NCBI GenBank assembly: GCA_009924535.1
Contig: RFRI01000016.1
Location: 1-12,467, forward strand
DNA from: Verrucomicrobiota bacterium
GTDB taxonomy: Bacteria; Verrucomicrobiota; Verrucomicrobiia; Opitutales; UBA953
DNA: 12,467 bases
Direction of reading: 5' to 3'
The notes beneath the pieces are model-generated. The model had not been told where the DNA came from. It ran no database searches and saw nothing but the letters and a program-made list of their open reading frames with translations. This document shows positions 6,990 through 12,467 of this stretch, one piece after another; position 1 is the stretch's first letter, and each line of letters starts with the position of its first letter. The translations under genes were made by a program, and so were the position numbers.

Positions 6990-9476
6990 ATGTACTCTGA
7001 CAAGGAAAAGCTCACGTCCGCCAACATCACGGACATCATGCAGACGGCCTACATCGATTACTCGATGTCCGTCATCGTCTCCCGCGCCCTCCCGGACGCG
7101 CGCGACGGCCTGAAGCCCGTGCAGCGCCGCATCCTCTACGCGATGCTCCGCGAAGGACTCGTCCACAACCGCCCGTTCGACAAGTGCGCCGGCGTCGTCG
7201 GCGAAGTGCTGAAGAACTACCACCCGCACGGTGACAGCTCCGTTTACGACACTCTCGTCCGCCTCGCCCAGAACTGGGTGATGCGCTACCAGCTCATCGA
7301 ACCGCAGGGCAACTTCGGCTCCGTCGACGGCGATCCGCCCGCGGCCTACCGTTACACCGAGTGCCGCCTCTCGGAGGTCTCCGCCGAGCTCCTCGCCGAC
7401 ATCGACGAGGATACGGTCGACTTCACCCCGAACTACAAGGAGTCGACCACCGAGCCGACCGTCCTCCCGTGCGCCTTGCCCCACCTGCTGATGAACGGTT
7501 CCACCGGCATCGCGGTCGGCATGACGACCAACATCCCTCCCCATAACCTGAACGAGCTCGTGGAGGCCACCTGCCTGATCATCGACAAGCCCAGCGCCAC
7601 CGTCGAGGACCTGGAGAAGATCATCATCGGTCCGGACTTCCCGACCGGCGGCGTCATCAACGGCAAGGAGGGCATCAAGCAGTACCTGCGCACCGGCCGC
7701 GGCATCATCCGCGTCCGCGGCGTCGCCCACACCGAGGAGATGAAGAACGGCAAGGAGCAGATCGTCCTCACGGAGCTGCCCTACAACGTCAACCGCTCCT
7801 CCCTCGTGAAGCACATCGCCGACCTCTGTTCCGAGAAGGTCCTCGACGAGGTCTCCGACCTCCGCGACGAGTCCGACGAGAACACGCGCGTGGTCATCGA
7901 GCTCAAGCGCAACGAGAACCCGAAGGTCGTCATCAACAAGCTCTACAAGCACACCAACTTCGAGAACTCGTTCGGCGTCATCCTGCTGGCCCTCGACAAG
8001 CGTCGCCCGAAGCAGATGAATATCCGCGAGCTGCTCGAATGCTTCGTCGAGCACCGTCGCGACGTCGTCACCCGCCGCACCCGTTTCCGCCTCCGCAAGG
8101 CCGAGGACCGCGCCCACATCCTCGAGGGCTTCAAGATCGCCCTGCGCAACCTGGACGACTTCGTGAAGATCATCCGCGCCGCGTCCAACCGCGACGAGGC
8201 CCGCGTGAAGCTCATGGCCAAGTACGGCCTCAGCGAACGCCAGGCCGTGGCCATCCTCGACCTGCGTCTCTACCAGCTCACCGGCTTGGAGCGCGACAAG
8301 ATCGAGGCGGAGTACCGCGAACTGATGGCGCTCGTCGAAGAGCTCCGCGGCATCCTCTCCAGCGAATCGAAGCTGCTCACCCTCATCAAGAAGGAGCTGC
8401 GCGACGCCGCCAAGAAGCACATCGGCCCCCGCAAGACGAAGGTCAACGCCCAGGAAGGCGATCTCTCGATGGAAGATATCGTCGCCAACGAAGGCTGCGT
8501 GGTCACCGTCTCGCACGCGGGCTTCATCAAGCGCACGCCGGTCGCCCAGTACCGTTTACAAAAGAAGGGCGGTAAGGGCACGAAGGGCGCCGAGCTCTCC
8601 AAGGCGGCGTCCGACGATGACAGTGACTTCATCGAGCATCTCTTCACGGCTAATACCCATGACCACATGATGTTCTTCATGAACAACGGACGTGTGTATG
8701 TGGAGAAGGTCTACGAAATCGAGGAGGCTGCTCGTGCTACTAGAGGAAAGTCGATCGCCCGCCTGCTCGACCTCAAGGACGACGAGAAGCTGGCCGCGAT
8801 GATTTGTGTCCCAAGTTTTGACGAAAGTAAGTTTTTGGTGATGTGCACCGCTAATGGTATTATCAAGAAAACCGACCTGTCTAAGTATGCCCACTGTAGA
8901 AAAGACGGAAAGATTGGCGTAAACATTGAGCACGGCGATTCACTAATTTCCGTCAAGCTTACCAATGGCGACAACGAGATCATCATGGTGTCTCGGTCCG
9001 GCATGTCTATTCGCTTCCATGAATCCGATGTTCGACCAACTGGACGTGATACGACCGGCGTGATTGGAATGCGTCTGGACTCTGGCGATCTTGCTAAGAC
9101 CATGGAGGTAGTCGACCCTGACTGTACTTTGTTGGTAGTTGGAGCTGACGGCATCGGAAAGAGGACTTACTTCAATGATCCTGAAACTAAGGCCCTTGTC
9201 TTCCCTAAGCAGTCCCGTGGCGGTGTGGGCGTGATTGCTATCAATACTGAAGTTGGAGTTGCTGGTGCTTTGAGCGTGCGTGCTGATGACGAAGTCATGT
9301 TGCTCACCAAGGGAGGCCAGTCCATCCGCACCAAGGTTTCCGACATCCAATGTTATGGAAGGTCAACCAAGGGAGTCCGGGTGATGCGCCTCAAGGAAGG
9401 TGAGTCGCTTCTCGGTATCTCCAAGGTCGAGCGTTCGGACGAAGAGGAAGAGAACGCCGCCAAGCCGCAGGCCTGA
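6990..9476 (+). CDS. gyrA: DNA gyrase subunit A
   Basis: An 828-residue breakage-reunion subunit of DNA gyrase. Tyr122 in YRYTECRL is the DNA-cleaving tyrosine, at the same number as in E. coli. The quinolone-resistance-determining region reads HPHGDSSVYD, with Ser83 and Asp87, the residues of quinolone-sensitive gyrases. The GyrA box is QKKGGKG (524-530), marking the start of the C-terminal beta-pinwheel that wraps DNA and distinguishing GyrA from ParC. The protein ends in an acidic tail (SDEEEEN). The start follows CGAAC with no Shine-Dalgarno. The gene is co-oriented with gyrB 36 bp upstream and ends in a strong terminator. Codon use changes sharply inside the gene: 49 of 52 codons end in G or C at 7500-7655, but only 26 of 52 at 8796-8951; normal use returns by about 9370. 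Confidence 0.97.
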   Translation: MYSDKEKLTSANITDIMQTAYIDYSMSVIVSRALPDARDGLKPVQRRILYAMLREGLVHNRPFDKCAGVVGEVLKNYHPHGDSSVYDTLVRLAQNWVMRYQLIEPQGNFGSVDGDPPAAYRYTECRLSEVSAELLADIDEDTVDFTPNYKESTTEPTVLPCALPHLLMNGSTGIAVGMTTNIPPHNLNELVEATCLIIDKPSATVEDLEKIIIGPDFPTGGVINGKEGIKQYLRTGRGIIRVRGVAHTEEMKNGKEQIVLTELPYNVNRSSLVKHIADLCSEKVLDEVSDLRDESDENTRVVIELKRNENPKVVINKLYKHTNFENSFGVILLALDKRRPKQMNIRELLECFVEHRRDVVTRRTRFRLRKAEDRAHILEGFKIALRNLDDFVKIIRAASNRDEARVKLMAKYGLSERQAVAILDLRLYQLTGLERDKIEAEYRELMALVEELRGILSSESKLLTLIKKELRDAAKKHIGPRKTKVNAQEGDLSMEDIVANEGCVVTVSHAGFIKRTPVAQYRLQKKGGKGTKGAELSKAASDDDSDFIEHLFTANTHDHMMFFMNNGRVYVEKVYEIEEAARATRGKSIARLLDLKDDEKLAAMICVPSFDESKFLVMCTANGIIKKTDLSKYAHCRKDGKIGVNIEHGDSLISVKLTNGDNEIIMVSRSGMSIRFHESDVRPTGRDTTGVIGMRLDSGDLAKTMEVVDPDCTLLVVGADGIGKRTYFNDPETKALVFPKQSRGGVGVIAINTEVGVAGALSVRADDEVMLLTKGGQSIRTKVSDIQCYGRSTKGVRVMRLKEGESLLGISKVERSDEEEENAAKPQA

Positions 9477-9497
9477 ACCTGCTGACCGGCCAAGCAG

Positions 9498-9525
9498 AAG
9501 GGGCGCCTGGCGGCGCCCCTTTTTT
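9498..9525 (+). terminator. Rho-independent terminator of gyrBA
   Basis: A perfect 10-bp stem pairs AAGGGGCGCC (9498-9507) with GGCGCCCCTT (9512-9521) around TGGC, followed by Ts to 9525. It lies 21 bp past the gyrA stop. The minus-strand side lacks a good U tract, so it serves the convergent methyltransferase gene less well. Confidence 0.92.
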
Positions 9526-9542
9526 GTGCCATGACGGACCGC

Positions 9543-10784
9543 TTAGGCCCGTTCCAACGCCGCGATGCACTCGACGTGCCGGGTCTGCGGGAAGAGGTCG
9601 AACGGACGGACCGAGACGACCTTCCAGCCCTTGGCGCAGAGATACTTCACGTCGCGGGCCTGGGTGTCGGGGGCGCAGCTGACATAGACGATGCGGCGCG
9701 GACCGAAGGCGTGGAGCTGGTCGAGGAAGGCTTCGTCGCAACCTTTGCGAGGCGGGTCGACGATCACGGCGGACTCGTGGCCTTCCACGGGGATCTTCTT
9801 GAAGATCGATTCCGCGGAGCCGGCGATGAAGCGGCAGTTGAGGAAGTGGTTGAGCGTGGCGTTTTCGGCGGCCTTGCGGGCAGCCTCGGCGCTGACCTCG
9901 ATGCCGTTGACGGAGTCGAAGAGGCGGGCGCCTGAAAGGGCGAAGAGGCCCGATCCGCAGTACGTGTCGACGAGGTGCTTGGCGCCGGATTCATGCGCGA
10001 GCTTGATCGCGTGACCGACGAATTGCTCGAGCACCGACGGGTTGTTCTGGAAGAACTCGCCGGCGAGGAATTTGAGCTGCACCGAGCCGACTTTCTCGGT
10101 GACGACCTGGCGGGAGTCGGTCACGACGCCTTCTTCGCAATCACGGAAGAGCAGGGTGGCCCCGCGTTCGAAGCGGCCGGGGTTGGCCTTGATGTCCTTG
10201 CGGGAGCGGGCGTAGGAGGCGTTGATCGCATCCGTCGCGATCGGGCACTTCGGGACGTCGACCACGCGGCGGGAGGTGCCGGCGGCGAGGAAGCCGATCG
10301 GGAAGTCCGCGCGGCGCGGGGTCATGAAGTGCGGCGTGATCTTGGAGCGGTAGCCATACTGCTTCGGCGATGGGTGACAGGCGTCGACCTTGGTCTTGAT
10401 GCCGCCGAGGCGCTCGAAGGCCTCCGCGACCTGCTTCTGCTTCCATTCGAGCTGCTGCGGGTAGGCGAGGTTCTGGTATTGGCAGCCGCCGCATTCGCCG
10501 AAGAGGTCGCAGCGGGGCTGGACGCGATGCGGCGAGGGGACGACGACGCGCACGAGGTCGCCGCGCGAGAAGTTGGCGGCGTTGTGCCAGATGCGGGCCA
10601 CGACCTTTTCCCCCGCGAGGGCGCCGGCGATGAAGACGACCCAGCCGTCGACGCGGGCCACGCCCTCGCCGAGGTTCGTCAGGCTGGCGATCTCGACCTC
10701 GATCTCCTGATGGTAGGTGAACTTGCCCGGCCGGAACTTGGAGGAATCGGGTTTGCGGGACTGAGGCGGCTCGAAATCGGACAT
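9543..10784 (-). CDS. rlmD: TrmA/RlmC/RlmD-family RNA uracil-C5 methyltransferase
   Basis: A 413-residue SAM-dependent RNA (uracil-5-)-methyltransferase. The N-terminal region (about 22-82) reads as a TRAM RNA-binding domain. Cys92, Cys98, Cys101 (CDLFGECGGC) and Cys180 fit the 4Fe-4S ligands of RlmD/RlmC. FFQNN (244-248) precedes the SAM-binding VDTYCGSGLF (272-281). DPPRKG is at 343-348. Cys370 in YVSCAPDTQARD is the nucleophile that attacks C6 of uracil, and Glu405 in RHVECIAAL is the general base. The usual Asn after the nucleophilic Cys (SCNP) is Ala here, a small deviation. By family, RlmD would methylate 23S rRNA U1939, but the paralogues RlmC and TrmA cannot be separated by motif alone. 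The Fe-S and TRAM combination favours RlmD. The gene appears monocistronic, divergent from the next methyltransferase. Confidence 0.87.
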   Translation of the reverse strand: MSDFEPPQSRKPDSSKFRPGKFTYHQEIEVEIASLTNLGEGVARVDGWVVFIAGALAGEKVVARIWHNAANFSRGDLVRVVVPSPHRVQPRCDLFGECGGCQYQNLAYPQQLEWKQKQVAEAFERLGGIKTKVDACHPSPKQYGYRSKITPHFMTPRRADFPIGFLAAGTSRRVVDVPKCPIATDAINASYARSRKDIKANPGRFERGATLLFRDCEEGVVTDSRQVVTEKVGSVQLKFLAGEFFQNNPSVLEQFVGHAIKLAHESGAKHLVDTYCGSGLFALSGARLFDSVNGIEVSAEAARKAAENATLNHFLNCRFIAGSAESIFKKIPVEGHESAVIVDPPRKGCDEAFLDQLHAFGPRRIVYVSCAPDTQARDVKYLCAKGWKVVSVRPFDLFPQTRHVECIAALERA

Positions 10785-10879
10785 GGCGATAAAGTCCGTC
10801 TCCGGGCGGATAGGTCGAGACTTATCCCAGCCGGAGGCCTATCCTTGCCCTTCGGCGTCGGTTGGTACTCACTTCGCCC

Positions 10880-11689
10880 GTGTCCGACGAGGTCATCCAG
10901 AGCCGACAAAACCCCCGCGTGCAGGCTTTGGCCCGCTTGAGGGACCGTGCCGAGCGCGAAGCCCGCGGCCTGTTCATCGCCGAAGGTCTCCGGGAACTCT
11001 CCCGGGCCATCGAGCGCAAGGTCGAGGTGCTCGAGATCTATTTCTGCCCGTCGATGTTCCGTGGCTCCGAGGCCGCCGAGCTCGTCACCAACGCCCGGGC
11101 CGCCGGTGTCGACTGCTGCGAACTGGGCGAATCCGCCTTCGAGAAGGTCAGCGGTCGCGAAGGTCCTGACGGACTGCTCGGCGTCGCCAAGACCTGGGAC
11201 TGTTCCTTGGCTCAGCTCAAGCCTTCGGCGAATCCGTTGCTGCTCGTCGCCGAATCGGTCGAGAAGCCTGGGAACCTTGGAGCGCTGCTCCGTACGGCGG
11301 ATTCCGCCGGCTGCGACGCCCTCATCGTCTGCGATCCGATCACCGACGTCTTCAACCCCAATGTCGTCCGCTCCTCGCAGGGCGCGCTTTTCTCCATGCC
11401 CGTGGCCGTCTGCACGTCGCAGGAGGCCGCCGTCTGGATGAAGGCCAAGGGCGTGCGTTCGCTGGCGACTTCGCCCGCGGCGACCAAAGCCTATTGGGAC
11501 GTCGATTGCCGAGGTCCGGTGGCGTTGCTCCTTGGCTCCGAGAAGGACGGCCTGACGGATTTCTGGCTCAAGGGCGCCGATGAGAAGATCTCGATTCCGC
11601 AGGCCGGATTGTCGGATTCGCTCAATGTCTCCAACGCCGCGGCGATCTGCCTGTTCGAGGCTGTCCGTCAGCGCCGCAAGGTAGGATGA
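10880..11689 (+). CDS. SpoU/TrmH-family RNA 2'-O-ribose methyltransferase
   Basis: A 269-residue member of the SPOUT superfamily; such enzymes methylate the ribose 2'-OH of rRNA or tRNA with SAM. The N-terminal SRQNPRVQALARLRDR and GLFIAEGLRE stretch is the L30e-like substrate-binding domain. The C-terminal knot has all three SpoU motifs: EKPGNLGALLRTADSAG with Asn132 and Arg138, LLLGSEKDGL (about 216-225), and SIPQAGLSDSLNVSNAAA (about 238-255), which forms the SAM-binding knot. It resembles RlmB/TrmH-like proteins, but the target base is not readable from sequence, so no symbol is given. The start is uncertain: GTG 10880 places the conserved SRQNPRV six residues in, as is usual; TTG 10862 would add six residues. 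Neither has a clear Shine-Dalgarno. The stop overlaps the next start as ATGA. Confidence 0.88.
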   Translation: MSDEVIQSRQNPRVQALARLRDRAEREARGLFIAEGLRELSRAIERKVEVLEIYFCPSMFRGSEAAELVTNARAAGVDCCELGESAFEKVSGREGPDGLLGVAKTWDCSLAQLKPSANPLLLVAESVEKPGNLGALLRTADSAGCDALIVCDPITDVFNPNVVRSSQGALFSMPVAVCTSQEAAVWMKAKGVRSLATSPAATKAYWDVDCRGPVALLLGSEKDGLTDFWLKGADEKISIPQAGLSDSLNVSNAAAICLFEAVRQRRKVG

Positions 11690-11883
11690 ATCGCCGCTAC
11701 TTCATCGCGGCCATCCTGTGCTTCTCCGTCTCTTGGGTGTGCTGGACCGTGTGCGTGCGGATTGGTTCAACGGTTGGTCCGGACGGCGTCCTGCATGAGC
11801 CTTTCGGCCTGATTCCGCTGGGCTGGCTGTTCGATTTCGTCGGCCTGGTGCTGCTCGCGCTGGCCTGGGTCCGCCGTAAATAA
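11686..11883 (+). CDS. Small two-helix membrane protein, DUF3955-like
   Basis: A 65-residue protein with two predicted membrane helices, at about residues 5-25 and 43-61. They are joined by a loop reading GSTVGPDGVLHEPFGLIPLGWLF. The G-S-x-V-x-x-x-G-x-L-x-EPF-x-LIPxG pattern is what I recall of DUF3955, whose function is unknown. The C-terminus is basic (VRRK). The ATG overlaps the stop of the methyltransferase gene (ATGA), so translation is probably coupled, though that does not imply a shared function. A hairpin follows immediately. The family call is from memory of the motif and the role is unknown. Confidence 0.65.
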   Translation: MNRRYFIAAILCFSVSWVCWTVCVRIGSTVGPDGVLHEPFGLIPLGWLFDFVGLVLLALAWVRRK

Positions 11884-11884
11884 G

Positions 11885-11909
11885 AAGGCCGGGCTTGGGG
11901 CCCGGCCTT
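11885..11909. terminator. GC-rich hairpin between two convergent genes, probable terminator
   Basis: A perfect 10-bp stem pairs AAGGCCGGGC (11885-11894) with GCCCGGCCTT (11900-11909), with a TTGGG loop. It begins 2 bp after the DUF3955-like stop and ends 22 bp before the stop of the convergent transaldolase gene. There is only a short T run on either side, so it is weaker in form than the other two terminators. Confidence 0.65.
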
Positions 11910-11931
11910 GCTTGAGAGACCGACTGCTCGC

Positions 11932-12467
11932 TTAGCCGATGGCCTTGGCGACCAGGTCGTCCAGCTTCTTGCCGTCTACGGCGAAGGCGCGGATACCTTC
12001 AGCGGTCTTTTCGGTGGCCATGGCGTCTTCGTTGTGGTGCCAGCGGAAATCCTTCTCACCCCAAGCCTTGGCGGCTTCGCCTTCGGACTTGGCGGCGGCT
12101 TCGTCGAGCGCCTTGGGTACCGCGGCGGAGTCCTTGGAAAGCTCTTCGAGGAGGTTCGGGGCGATCGTCAGGAGATCGCAACCGCAGAGGGCCTTGATCT
12201 GGCCGCAATTACGGAAGGAGGCGCCCATGACTTCGGTCTTGATGCCGTTGCGCTTGTAGTAGGCGAAGATGCGACGGACGGACTGTACGCCCGGGTCGTT
12301 GGCGCCCGAGGAGGCGGCTTCGTTCCAGTTGGCGCCCTGGGCCTTCTTGTGCCAGTCGTAGATGCGGCCGACGAACGGCGAGATCAGCTGGACCTTGGCG
12401 TCGGCGCAGGCGACGGCCTGGGCGAAGGAGAAGAGCAGGGTGAGGTTGCAGCGGATGCCTTCCTTTT
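11932..12467 (-). CDS. tal: Transaldolase, C-terminal part (5' end outside window)
   Basis: The last 178 residues of a gene entering from the right on the minus strand, in frame from base 12466 to the TAA at 11932-11934. Transaldolase moves a dihydroxyacetone unit between sedoheptulose 7-phosphate and glyceraldehyde 3-phosphate in the non-oxidative pentose phosphate pathway. EGI-x-CNLTLLFSFAQA at the visible start, LISPFVGRIYDWHKK, DPGVQSVRRIFAYYK, MGASFRN and GCDLLTIAP follow the order of E. coli TalB closely. The Schiff-base lysine (Lys132 of TalB) should lie roughly 20-25 residues before the visible part and cannot be checked. An internal ATG at 12228 lies mid-domain (MGASFRN) and is not the start. 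The product of prs at the other end of the window draws on the same pentose phosphate pool, but the two genes are unlinked here. Confidence 0.93.
   Translation of the reverse strand, partial: KEGIRCNLTLLFSFAQAVACADAKVQLISPFVGRIYDWHKKAQGANWNEAASSGANDPGVQSVRRIFAYYKRNGIKTEVMGASFRNCGQIKALCGCDLLTIAPNLLEELSKDSAAVPKALDEAAAKSEGEAAKAWGEKDFRWHHNEDAMATEKTAEGIRAFAVDGKKLDDLVAKAIG

Noticed and set aside
6954..8516. Open frame of 520 codons on the minus strand, opposite gyrA
   Set aside because: Same antisense effect. It ends just before the gyrA block where codon use changes, which is what loss of the G/C-ending bias predicts.

Overview
This is a GC-rich bacterial chromosomal window of mostly housekeeping genes. 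The proteins and the gene set (a gyrB-gyrA pair, a fabZ-fabI pair directly joined to OleA- and OleB-like genes) fit a verrucomicrobial, Opitutae-like bacterium best. That placement is my inference from memory of the families; the sequence contains no rRNA or other decisive marker. Most start codons lack a convincing Shine-Dalgarno sequence at normal spacing.

Layout. Bases 1-243 hold the 3' end of prs (ribose-phosphate pyrophosphokinase). A strong bidirectional terminator separates it from a convergent, probably exported Bcp/PrxQ-type peroxiredoxin (314-826, minus strand). Divergent from that gene runs a tight four-gene plus-strand set: fabZ, fabI, oleA, oleB (915-4086). Its gaps or overlaps are 3 bp, a GTGA overlap and an ATGA overlap. 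FabZ and FabI perform the last two steps of fatty acid elongation. OleA joins two fatty acyl thioesters head to head, and OleB is the beta-lactone decarboxylase that gives a long-chain olefin. The two enzymes that act between OleA and OleB (OleD reductase and OleC beta-lactone synthetase) are not in the window.

The 233-bp gap 4087-4319 is the most unusual non-coding stretch. It is AT-rich relative to its surroundings. It has a perfect DnaA box, a second box in phase 11 bp away, two weaker boxes, and two similar 26-nt hairpins built on ACCCC/GGGGT. It leads into gyrB (4320-6953) and gyrA (6990-9476), the two subunits of DNA gyrase, closed by a strong terminator. It may be a DnaA-controlled gyrase promoter or part of a replication origin. 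The gyrA C-terminal domain has strikingly different codon use from the rest of the gene.

The right end holds a minus-strand RlmD/TrmA-type RNA uracil-C5 methyltransferase. Divergent from it is a plus-strand pair of a SpoU/TrmH-family RNA 2'-O-methyltransferase and a small two-helix membrane protein (DUF3955-like), overlapping by 4 bp. A GC-rich hairpin follows, then the 3' part of a convergent transaldolase gene that runs off the window end. No CRISPR array, IS element, tRNA or rRNA gene was seen.
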